From a virus, in IMG/VR virus record IMGVR_UViG_3300042352_001329, positions 1 to 51,710 of that record: a stretch of DNA of 51,710 bases; one strand, given 5' to 3'. Numbering within the stretch: the stretch's first letter is position 1; the number at the start of each line of letters is the position of its first letter. This document shows, one piece after another, positions 31,043-38,787 of this stretch. Both the position numbers and the translations under genes were made by a program. A model generated the notes under the pieces. It saw only the letters and a program-made list of their open reading frames with translations, searched no databases and was not told where the DNA came from.

Positions 31043-32387
31043 AAATTGTTGCTTTTTGTAGAGATTGTTCAATTTCAGTTTTAACTGCATCATTAAAACT
31101 TCCACCATTTTTTATACCAAATAGGTATGAACAAATATCCTTAAATCCTTGTGAATTGTAGGATTTTCCATGTTCAAATGGACCTTTTTTGGAAATAGCA
31201 TCAAGACAATTTTGATAGACGTTGCCACCCATAATAGATTTTAACATATCTCTAACGCCAGAATCTGTAGCTAAATCAAATTTATTACCGGGATTTGGGA
31301 AATCTGCTGGAAATCTAGCTATAACACCAGATGCAATTTTTAATAGATCTGCTTCATTTTTAATTGATGTATCAGAGGTTGTAGTTTGATTAACTGGATT
31401 AACTACAGGAGCAACTGTTCCACCAGCTTCAGCTAATGCTACCTTTAACGGCTTTTCAACTAAAGTTGGAACAACTTCATTTTCAATATTAGATTGAACT
31501 ATACGTTTGGCATTTAGACAAATAATAATCCACGCTTCAACCATAGTTTTAAATAATCCACTAGAAAGTTCTGACGTATTGGGCGCTGCATAATTACTAT
31601 CATACTTTCCAGCCATGCTAATAAGCTTAGCAATCATTGAGCTCAAATCAGTTGTATATTGAGTTGGATTACCTGGAACACCAAGCGAAAAATCTGCAGG
31701 TGGCAAACTTACCATAAAGCTCCAAAAAATTGGAGAAATTTTTCCAGTTTGATTAACCAATTGAGTTTGTCCACCAATTGATTGTAGTATAGGTTTAATA
31801 TAAACCTGGTGAACAAACTGGCGATACCAATCAGATGCCGTTCCATCTATATCCAAGAAATATGAAGCAGTTATTGCAGCAGATTGATTCGATCCAGCAG
31901 TTGAGCTTGTAGTTTGTGTAGATGGTGTAGATTTTGCATAATACTGTGATGCATCTTCTGATGACATTGCAAAAGCAAAATGATCTTCGATCTTTGGTAA
32001 GTGCTTATCTTTTGGGATAAGTGCTATATCAATCTTTCCAGGTTTAAATAGAAAAATACTACCTGAGGTTTCAGCTAAATCTTTACCAAACATTCTATTG
32101 TTTTGAGTATTACCGGGTTTTTGGAATATTCCAAGTACTGTATCTTTTCCACTCTCATCAAGCGTATCTAGTAGAGAATCTGTGGTTTTATGTTCTAGTG
32201 ACTTTATTGCATTTGCAAAATTTTCAACATTACCTAAAAGCTGATTATCTTGTGGCCAACTGTATTGATATGTCCATTTAACTAAAATTTCGTCAGTTGG
32301 TGAAGATTGCGAACCAGTTATTTTAATCTTAGTTTTAGAAAAGTCAAATTTCTCAAACAGATTTGATAGTTTATAAAGTTTTTTCAT
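31041..32387 (-). CDS. Head-targeted protein of unknown function (CTS-like N-terminus)
   Basis: 448 residues starting MKKLYKLSNLFE|K, with an L-F-E cut at residue 12. The protein is mostly helical, with two low-complexity S/T-rich linkers (about 155-170 and 335-350). FLDIDGTASDWYRQF near 178-192 superficially recalls a HAD motif I but lacks the rest. The C-terminus has a KKGPFEHGKSYNSQGF stretch. No family recognised. It follows the giant 858-residue protein by 6 nt and must share its transcript. Confidence 0.75.
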   Translation of the reverse strand: MKKLYKLSNLFEKFDFSKTKIKITGSQSSPTDEILVKWTYQYSWPQDNQLLGNVENFANAIKSLEHKTTDSLLDTLDESGKDTVLGIFQKPGNTQNNRMFGKDLAETSGSIFLFKPGKIDIALIPKDKHLPKIEDHFAFAMSSEDASQYYAKSTPSTQTTSSTAGSNQSAAITASYFLDIDGTASDWYRQFVHQVYIKPILQSIGGQTQLVNQTGKISPIFWSFMVSLPPADFSLGVPGNPTQYTTDLSSMIAKLISMAGKYDSNYAAPNTSELSSGLFKTMVEAWIIICLNAKRIVQSNIENEVVPTLVEKPLKVALAEAGGTVAPVVNPVNQTTTSDTSIKNEADLLKIASGVIARFPADFPNPGNKFDLATDSGVRDMLKSIMGGNVYQNCLDAISKKGPFEHGKSYNSQGFKDICSYLFGIKNGGSFNDAVKTEIEQSLQKATI

Positions 32388-32393
32388 ATAATA

Positions 32394-34970
32394 TTAGTAC
32401 ATCATTTTCAATAAATCTTCCTTAGTAACTCCCATACCAAAGAAATCTGGAGTATAGGTTGGATTTTTATCCAATTTAGCAAGTTCGCGTTTAATTCGAT
32501 CTGCTTCGTATGGAGATGGATAAAAACTAATTGCACCAGTTGTTATAGTATTACCAACCGTACGTTTATAATTAGTTTCATAGCTAGATAAAGATTTTTT
32601 AACATCGCTCTTTACATCTGCATATGAAACATCATTTACTGTAATTGCACCAAGTAGATACCATAAACCTCCATAGGTAATATCTTCTTCTATTCTAGCC
32701 TCTGCAACTTCAATTGGAGTTGCATCAGCCGGTAATTTTACCAACATACCAGCAGATGAAATAACTGGAGAAATTCCAACTGCAGCTAAAGTACCGTCTA
32801 CTTCTTCTTGATTTCTGATCGAAGCTTCGCTAGAAGCACCAGCTGCTGCAAATGTTTCCCTTGGTCCAGCTTTAGCCAATGCGCTATCTGAAGGTGGAAA
32901 TGATGCAGTTAATGCAAGATCATCTGCTATTTTATTAATGTGACTTTTACATACATCAACATAGCTTAAAGGTCCAAGCACCGCATTTCTTTTTCCAGTA
33001 GGTTTAGCCTTTAGGTCATTAAGCTGTTGGTCTAATTCAGAAGATACTGAATTTTCTTTAGCGTCAATAGGTTCAGCTGCGTCTTGTTCCATTAAAAACT
33101 TTGGTCTAGATAAAATAAATTTGTAAGATTCATTTTTTGGAAGAGCCCCTGGTGAAAACTTCATAAGTAAAGCTTCAAGACCTCCAACATTACCTTGACC
33201 AAGATCTGCAATCGGGCAACGCATAGGTGCGCCGATTAAGTTTTTTAATATAATAAGTTTATTTCTAAATACTCTAGCTGCTCTAATAGATTGTGACCAC
33301 TTTCCTCCAATTTTTGCAATATCATCAAAGTGTTTAATTGCAGCTTGACCGGATTTGGCAATATCTACATATACTTCTGGATTTTTTGCAAGTAGTCTAT
33401 ACATGCCAACTACACCTGGACCAGCTTCTTCTAATTTAGCAAGGGTTTTAGGATTTGCTAAAATACCATTAAAGAACTTACTTAATTTTGCTGGATCGTC
33501 TGAAATTTCAGTAATTAATCTAGCACTAAAGTGTGCGCCCTTTGTTGTTGCAATTTCAGCAGCATTTCCAGTTAATCTAACTAAGTCTTCTGCTGGAATA
33601 TCATCAAGTTTTTTTACTCCAGCAAATAGCATTTCTGCTTTACGGCCTTCTATCCAAAGAGGCTTCATTTCCTTTAATTTAACAATATCTTCTGCTGTAA
33701 CTGGTACACCTTTAACCTGTTTAACTTCAGTCCAAGCTTTAACATAATCATCATAGCCAGCACTCAATGCCTTTTCAATTGTTTTTGCATCTTTCTTAAG
33801 AAGGTCATCTGCAATTTTAACATTTGCATCTAGCACATCAATTAAGCGGCCATTCTTTACAAATTGACCTGCTCCAGGCAATCCCTTTTCAATTCTAGTT
33901 TGAAGAATTCCTTCTAATCTTGTTACTTCAGCAGTATTTCCTGCAGCTTTGGCTGCAGTCAATTCATCTCCTAATTTAGTAATTAAACCTGCATTCGCAT
34001 CTACTACCTTTGATGCATCGCCAGCTTTGATTGCAGCGGTAATATCATCTGATCCTTTTGATATTAAATTAATATCATCAATTGCTGAATCTAAGTTTTT
34101 AGTGATTGGTGTAATTGCACTATCTAACCAAGCACCTAATTTCTTTCCAAGACCGCCAAATACAATACTAACTGGCCAAGTTCTAAGAATTGCTTCAAAG
34201 AAACGTCCAACTGCTTTTGCAATTGCAACAAACATAGATGCAACTGGCTTAGCAACTTTCATAATCTCCATAAATTTAGATAAGGTATCTGGGGATTCTT
34301 TTGCTAAAGCTTTTACTAAACCTTTATCAGCCTTTCCAGTCTTAAATGCAACCTCAGCAATTTTATTAATTTTGCTAAAGCCCTTTCCTAATTTTATCGT
34401 TTTTGCAAGATCTCCAATTCCAGGAATAACTGCAGCGATTGTACTAATTAAAGCTGAGCCGTATTGTCCTTCGAACAAATACATTATTGCGTTAAGTCCA
34501 TCAAATACCATACCGGCAGTTAATGGTGGAACGATTGGTATATCAAATAATCCAAGTATATCTAAAAGTAAATGGATAATTCCAGAAGGGGAACCATCTT
34601 CAGTTAGAGCATTCCAAATAGAACGTAGACTATCAAAAAAGTCTTCATTAACTGAATAATATTGATCAAGTACTGACTCAATTTTAAAATTTGATTCGGT
34701 GAATAGCGTTACCCCGCTTGTTCCCATTGCATATAAAATATGCTCTAATTTAGATTCTTCGGTAAAGCCAGCTGACTCTAACTCAGAAGAGTATTTTTGG
34801 GAGTTTTCAATAAACTCATCAGAAACTGATTCTGGCAAAACCGGTTGGATTTTGTCCAGCATTTCCATTAGGTCTGCACCAATTTCATTTAGAAATTCAA
34901 GTGCTGGATTTGCAAAAGTTGATTCATTAATTAGAAACTGATCTCTGCTTAAAATATATTTTGATGCCAT
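32394..34970 (-). CDS. Giant head-targeted protein with internal second leader and pre-toxin-like region
   Basis: 858 residues. The leader SKYILSRDQFLINE|S ends at E16. Residues about 130-195 (IPIVPPLTAGMVFDGLNA then YLFEGQYGSALISTI and IPGIGDLAK) resemble the hydrophobic pre-toxin region of polymorphic toxins. The middle (200-600) is an alanine/lysine-rich helical region. Around 615-628, SYKFILSRPKFLME|Q nearly repeats the N-terminal leader, and a different C-terminal region (629-858) follows. The protein may be cut into two pieces or be a fusion of two cargo genes. A late-type promoter is 21 nt upstream. Exact function unknown. Confidence 0.8.
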   Translation of the reverse strand: MASKYILSRDQFLINESTFANPALEFLNEIGADLMEMLDKIQPVLPESVSDEFIENSQKYSSELESAGFTEESKLEHILYAMGTSGVTLFTESNFKIESVLDQYYSVNEDFFDSLRSIWNALTEDGSPSGIIHLLLDILGLFDIPIVPPLTAGMVFDGLNAIMYLFEGQYGSALISTIAAVIPGIGDLAKTIKLGKGFSKINKIAEVAFKTGKADKGLVKALAKESPDTLSKFMEIMKVAKPVASMFVAIAKAVGRFFEAILRTWPVSIVFGGLGKKLGAWLDSAITPITKNLDSAIDDINLISKGSDDITAAIKAGDASKVVDANAGLITKLGDELTAAKAAGNTAEVTRLEGILQTRIEKGLPGAGQFVKNGRLIDVLDANVKIADDLLKKDAKTIEKALSAGYDDYVKAWTEVKQVKGVPVTAEDIVKLKEMKPLWIEGRKAEMLFAGVKKLDDIPAEDLVRLTGNAAEIATTKGAHFSARLITEISDDPAKLSKFFNGILANPKTLAKLEEAGPGVVGMYRLLAKNPEVYVDIAKSGQAAIKHFDDIAKIGGKWSQSIRAARVFRNKLIILKNLIGAPMRCPIADLGQGNVGGLEALLMKFSPGALPKNESYKFILSRPKFLMEQDAAEPIDAKENSVSSELDQQLNDLKAKPTGKRNAVLGPLSYVDVCKSHINKIADDLALTASFPPSDSALAKAGPRETFAAAGASSEASIRNQEEVDGTLAAVGISPVISSAGMLVKLPADATPIEVAEARIEEDITYGGLWYLLGAITVNDVSYADVKSDVKKSLSSYETNYKRTVGNTITTGAISFYPSPYEADRIKRELAKLDKNPTYTPDFFGMGVTKEDLLKMMY

Positions 34971-34991
34971 TTAATAGTAAGGCCATTTTTC

Positions 34992-35001
34992 TTTATTTAT
35001 C
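34992..35001 (-). promoter_or_regulatory. Late-type promoter motif
   Basis: Minus-strand GATAAATAAA, ending 21 nt before the ATG at 34970; overlaps the stop of the glycosyltransferase gene. Confidence 0.6.
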
Positions 35002-36076
35002 TAAATGGAAACAAGTTTGAAATACATTTAGAGTAGATGGAAGCTCGGTCAGAAGGGCTCGAATCTTTAAAAAATGCTAAGATTTCCTCAAGTTTACGTA
35101 AATCTGTGAATCCTAGAGCTTCATGAATACGATTATCCATATAGGAAACAGGAATTGCTCCAAATATAAGACTTTCGTATACTCGAGCAGGATAAAATCC
35201 TCGCTCTACATATAAGTCCTTTGAAATATTTAGACTAATAGTTGAACTTGCATATTCATTCCAAATATCAGTACGATCTGTCCTTTTTATTAGTTTAATA
35301 TTTTTTTCATGAAAAGCCTCAGCTAAGGTTGGGTCAAGCTTTCCAGCAATAGATACATCATACTTCTTACCAGTAAACGACTTAAAATCAGCTGACCCCT
35401 TTATTGCATCTACTACAATTGGGTTTTTTGCATGACCTGCTTTATAGTTACCAAATGAAATATTACCATAATAGAAAACTTTATCATTTCTTTCAAATCT
35501 GTCAGTTTCTTCTAACCAAACCTTTTCGCAGGCTTTAATAAAGTCCTTAGACACATTTGGATAATCAATTGATGGAATTTCAAATGTTATTCCATGGGAC
35601 TTACAAAAATCAACAAACTCTGGATCAAGTGAAAGATCTGTATCTAATATTACAACTTTATGGGCTTGGCCAGTTTGGATTGCTGCACTAATTAATAGTT
35701 CAAACTGTTTTGCATCAGTTAACTGCTTAGTTAAGGTTGAAAGATTTCGGAATCTTGCCTTTAGGAAGATCTTATCATATCGACCCTTTTCAATATTTTC
35801 TGCAACTTTACCAAACCCTAAATTATATGATCTGATTCGCTCTTTAGTAAATCGTTCAAAAACTGGAGTTACTGGGCTTTTAGGCCAAACCGGAGATTTA
35901 TGCATTTCACCAACTTGATCATGTGATAAGTAGGAATAAAAATCGACCTTATCAATATGGTGATGATTACATAACTGATCAATCAAACCGATTTGATAAA
36001 AAGTATGGCCTGGAATATCAGTTGAAAAATCTCCAAGATATCCAAAATATGCATAAAGTGCAGATGGGGTATTCAT
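34997..36076 (-). CDS. GT-B-type glycosyltransferase
   Basis: 359 residues from the start at 36076 (MNTPSALYAYFGYLG), preferred because the TATAAT motif sits 6 nt upstream. Two Rossmann-like halves are visible; KKYDVSIAGKL near 237 starts the second, and SLNISKDLYVERGFYPARVYE then IFGAIPVSY (about 292-325) holds the sugar-nucleotide-binding E and the family GAIPV end. The overall plan recalls T4 DNA beta-glucosyltransferase and other GT-B enzymes. It may glycosylate phage DNA, surface glycans or proteins; the acceptor is not predictable. Neighbour of an FkbM methyltransferase. Confidence 0.72.
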   Translation of the reverse strand: MNTPSALYAYFGYLGDFSTDIPGHTFYQIGLIDQLCNHHHIDKVDFYSYLSHDQVGEMHKSPVWPKSPVTPVFERFTKERIRSYNLGFGKVAENIEKGRYDKIFLKARFRNLSTLTKQLTDAKQFELLISAAIQTGQAHKVVILDTDLSLDPEFVDFCKSHGITFEIPSIDYPNVSKDFIKACEKVWLEETDRFERNDKVFYYGNISFGNYKAGHAKNPIVVDAIKGSADFKSFTGKKYDVSIAGKLDPTLAEAFHEKNIKLIKRTDRTDIWNEYASSTISLNISKDLYVERGFYPARVYESLIFGAIPVSYMDNRIHEALGFTDLRKLEEILAFFKDSSPSDRASIYSKCISNLFPFR

Positions 36077-36082
36077 ATTTTT

Positions 36083-36089
36083 ATTATAC
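36083..36089 (-). promoter_or_regulatory. Early-type promoter motif, leaderless spacing
   Basis: Minus-strand GTATAAT; TATAAT, 6 nt, ATG at 36076. Preceded by a TTTTTTG stretch about 17-19 nt upstream that could be a -35-like element. Confidence 0.5.
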
Positions 36090-36117
36090 AATAATTTCAT
36101 CATAGGATTACAAAAAA

Positions 36118-36135
36118 GGCCGAGTTTCCTCGGCC
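36118..36135 (-). terminator. Rho-independent terminator
   Basis: GGCCGAG, loop TTTC, CTCGGCC, followed on the minus strand by TTTTTT. It ends the methyltransferase gene. Confidence 0.88.
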
Positions 36136-36158
36136 ATTGGGTCTAGATCAAACTTAGA

Positions 36159-36977
36159 TTAGCCTCGCTTTACTGCTGCAAAGTGGGTAATCCAAGTTTT
36201 AGTATTTTCAACATTAGGGCAAACATAGATATCGTCAAAATTTGCTTTAAAGATATCCAAGATTTCATTGAATTTTTCAACGCGGCCCTTTGATAAGTTA
36301 CGATAGTGGAAGTGATATTCAACAATTGCAATTCTGATATTTGACCAGTCTTCTACAGATTTGATCAAATCATATTCTGCACCTTCAACATCCATTTTTA
36401 AACAAGTTGCCTCTTTAAGAGCTTCGCTAAAGTTTTTAGCGGGTACTGTTACTTGAGTACGGCCTCTAACTGGAAGTAATGAGTGTTTACCTGAATCCCA
36501 TGCCAAAAAGAAGTCTACATTTTTTGTATCATCATTTGGTACAAGAGCAGCCTCAATCATTTCGCATCGATCGGCAACTCCATTTTCTCCAAGATTTAAT
36601 TCGGCAAACTCAATATTATTACGGAATGGTTCATATGACAAAACCTTCTTGATACGAGGAAACTGTGTTAAGAGTCTGGTTGCAAAAACTCCAATATGAC
36701 CTCCAGCATCTAGCCATACATCCTCTTGATTTAAGTTTTCTAACTCAAATTGATGACCATTAGTATTCCAATCGGTTCTAAATAATGGGCTAAAGTATTC
36801 GCCGCCTGTAGCAGTTTTACTGATGTTTTGATTAATATTGTATTTAACTTCATCTTCTGAACGTACAAATAAACTGTAATTAAAATACGGTGTGTCTTTT
36901 TTAGTATGGATTAGGAGCCCGCGCTCTCTAGCTTCTTCTAGACTAATCAATACATCTGCTGTTTTCTGTTTTGCCAT
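36159..36977 (-). CDS. FkbM-family methyltransferase
   Basis: 272 residues. WLDAGGHIGVFATRLL near 87-102 is the SAM-binding motif, SYEPFRNNIEFAELNL near 114-129 is the acidic and adenine-contact segment, and KMDVEGAEYDLI near 194-205 is the FkbM signature. The family methylates hydroxyls of glycans and small molecules. Together with the neighbouring glycosyltransferase it could form a glycan or DNA modification pair. Own promoter and own terminator, so separately regulated. Confidence 0.88.
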   Translation of the reverse strand: MAKQKTADVLISLEEARERGLLIHTKKDTPYFNYSLFVRSEDEVKYNINQNISKTATGGEYFSPLFRTDWNTNGHQFELENLNQEDVWLDAGGHIGVFATRLLTQFPRIKKVLSYEPFRNNIEFAELNLGENGVADRCEMIEAALVPNDDTKNVDFFLAWDSGKHSLLPVRGRTQVTVPAKNFSEALKEATCLKMDVEGAEYDLIKSVEDWSNIRIAIVEYHFHYRNLSKGRVEKFNEILDIFKANFDDIYVCPNVENTKTWITHFAAVKRG

Positions 36978-37003
36978 GTAGTTACTTTAAGTATGTTTAG
37001 ATT

Positions 37004-37010
37004 ATTATAC
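37004..37010 (-). promoter_or_regulatory. Early-type promoter motif
   Basis: Minus-strand GTATAAT (in TTAGTATAATAAT); 26 nt before the ATG at 36977, just past the terminator of the upstream structural gene. Confidence 0.5.
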
Positions 37011-37020
37011 TAATAAAAAA

Positions 37021-37038
37021 GCCCGAGTTACCTCGGGC
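37021..37038 (-). terminator. Rho-independent terminator
   Basis: GCCCGAG, loop TTAC, CTCGGGC, followed on the minus strand by TTTTTT. It ends the structural gene at 37067. Confidence 0.88.
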
Positions 37039-37066
37039 TCATAAAAATATTTAAATATTCTAAAGA

Positions 37067-38731
37067 TTACATAGTTTCAACTTCTGGCATAATCTCGTCT
37101 TCTTTAACGGTTTCGCCATTACTTAATTGGTATAAACCTTGTGCAGTAACTCCGCTAATGTTAACCGGTTCGCCATTGTGCATTACACTTTGACCTACTG
37201 TGTATTTAGTACCATTTGCACCTAACATAGGATCAGTCTCTAAACTATCATCTAATGAAAGATATTCATCTTTAAGACCTACGATGCTTGAATTAATTGT
37301 ATGCTTAAGAGTTTCAAGTTGATCTTGAGTTTCTTCATCTGCATCAGCAATTACTGACTCTAATTGAGAAATTGACTCTTCTAATTTAGCAATATCAGAT
37401 TTAATTACAGCTTTTCTTTCGTTAACGCTCTTAATAAATTCTTGTCTTTCAGAAAGTTGGATTGCAAAAAGATCGCTTACATCATATTTAAAGGTTTCAG
37501 CAACATATTTGTGGAATCCTAAAGTATCATATTTCTTAAGACCTTGTCTGTCTAAAACAAAAATACCAGATTTTTCAGTATTGATTGCATAGCTTTGAGC
37601 TCCTTCAGTAACAAATCTTTGAACAAATTCAAATTGAGCAATCATATTTGCATTTTCTAAAATCTTTGCAATATTTTGCTTAAATGAAATTGTTTCAACT
37701 ACTAAAGTTTTATAGATTTCTGAACTGTTTAAGTCTTCTGCAACCTTACCATTGATTTCAAATGAAACTTCACCGTCTGGAGAAACTTTAAATGCAATCG
37801 TGTTTGCTTTACCTTTAGCTTCAACACCGTGCTCGGTTGGTTTAAAACCTAAATCAGTATAAGCCTTTGCAGTTTTAGTAAATTCATCTTCTTGTGGAAG
37901 AGCTGAGAAAGGAACCACTTCTGCTTCTTCTTCATCATTCATATCGATAATATGATTCTCAATTAAAACTCTAACACCCTTATCAGTTCTAGTATAAACT
38001 CCAACTACTGGATTAATTTTAGTAGAACCATTTCCTGAACCTAAATTAAAACCTCCGTTTTGAGAAGATTCAAATTGAGAAAGTCTATTTAATAAGTTTT
38101 TAATAACTGGTTGCGTAGTAGCTTCAGCAAGGATCATAGTTAAAGCATCAACTGAAGTTCTACCTTCAAGAATTGCTCCTTCTAATTTTTCACAAACTTG
38201 AGAGTAATATGCATTTGGAGCTTTCTTTAACTCGGCAATCGTATTAAAGATTGCAAGTGTAGCTCTATTTTCTGCAACGTATTTAGTTAAATCTGCAACT
38301 ACTGATTTAACAGTAGCGTCAAATGAGAATGGAGAAAGTTTAGCAATAACTGATTCAATAATAATTGGCTCAGGGTTTACTGAAGCATATCTTTCAAGTC
38401 CAGTTACAACAGTTTTAAGAATTGGATCTGCATATGCAGCCGATTCTTTAATTTGTGCAATCTTAGGAAGAATTGCAGCACCGCTTTCAATCATTTTTAA
38501 CTTTTTTGCAGGTGTGTTTGATAATTCATTAAATTTCTTAACGATTGTATCAAGCTCAGTATTTTGCAATTTTTCACTAACTTCAGCTAGATCGGCTAGC
38601 GCCTGCTCGATGTTGCCAGAAGCATTAACGTTGGCTTCAAGGCCAGCGACGAACATCTGTAGCATTCTGCTCTCAGATACAGCTTTAGCTGTTTTTAATT
38701 CTTGGATTAAGTTTTTTGTTAAGTCGTTCAT
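37067..38731 (-). CDS. Virion-associated structural protein of unknown type
   Basis: 554 residues, acidic and helical with a beta segment near 240-330. The N-terminal 100 residues and residues 425-485 are predicted coiled coils. The leader MNDLTKNLIQE|L could also be read as a CTS (I-Q-E), but lacks the aromatic core, so I do not count it. The strongest late-type promoter on the minus strand (GATAAATAAC plus A-rich tail) lies 19 nt upstream and a strong terminator follows, suggesting an abundant virion or prohead component. No homolog recognised. Confidence 0.7.
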   Translation of the reverse strand: MNDLTKNLIQELKTAKAVSESRMLQMFVAGLEANVNASGNIEQALADLAEVSEKLQNTELDTIVKKFNELSNTPAKKLKMIESGAAILPKIAQIKESAAYADPILKTVVTGLERYASVNPEPIIIESVIAKLSPFSFDATVKSVVADLTKYVAENRATLAIFNTIAELKKAPNAYYSQVCEKLEGAILEGRTSVDALTMILAEATTQPVIKNLLNRLSQFESSQNGGFNLGSGNGSTKINPVVGVYTRTDKGVRVLIENHIIDMNDEEEAEVVPFSALPQEDEFTKTAKAYTDLGFKPTEHGVEAKGKANTIAFKVSPDGEVSFEINGKVAEDLNSSEIYKTLVVETISFKQNIAKILENANMIAQFEFVQRFVTEGAQSYAINTEKSGIFVLDRQGLKKYDTLGFHKYVAETFKYDVSDLFAIQLSERQEFIKSVNERKAVIKSDIAKLEESISQLESVIADADEETQDQLETLKHTINSSIVGLKDEYLSLDDSLETDPMLGANGTKYTVGQSVMHNGEPVNISGVTAQGLYQLSNGETVKEDEIMPEVETM

Positions 38732-38741
38732 TATAGACGAT

Positions 38742-38760
38742 CTATTTTTTGTTATTTATC
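38742..38760 (-). promoter_or_regulatory. Late-type promoter motif
   Basis: Minus-strand GATAAATAACAAAAAATAG, near the full consensus. GATAAATAAC ends 19 nt before the ATG at 38731. Confidence 0.68.
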
Positions 38761-38787
38761 TGTGCCTTTTAATAAGAATACATTAAA

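Noticed and set aside
31810-31860. HAD motif FLDIDGTASDW in the protein at 31041-32387
   Set aside because: Only motif I is present; motifs II to IV are missing.
33355-34659. Long plus-strand frames opposite the 858-residue gene
   Set aside because: Antisense shadows produced by its alanine- and lysine-rich codons; no promoter or homology.
37067-38731. Leader MNDLTKNLIQE counted as packaging leader
   Set aside because: Ends in I-Q-E but lacks the F/Y...F/W core; counted as ambiguous only.
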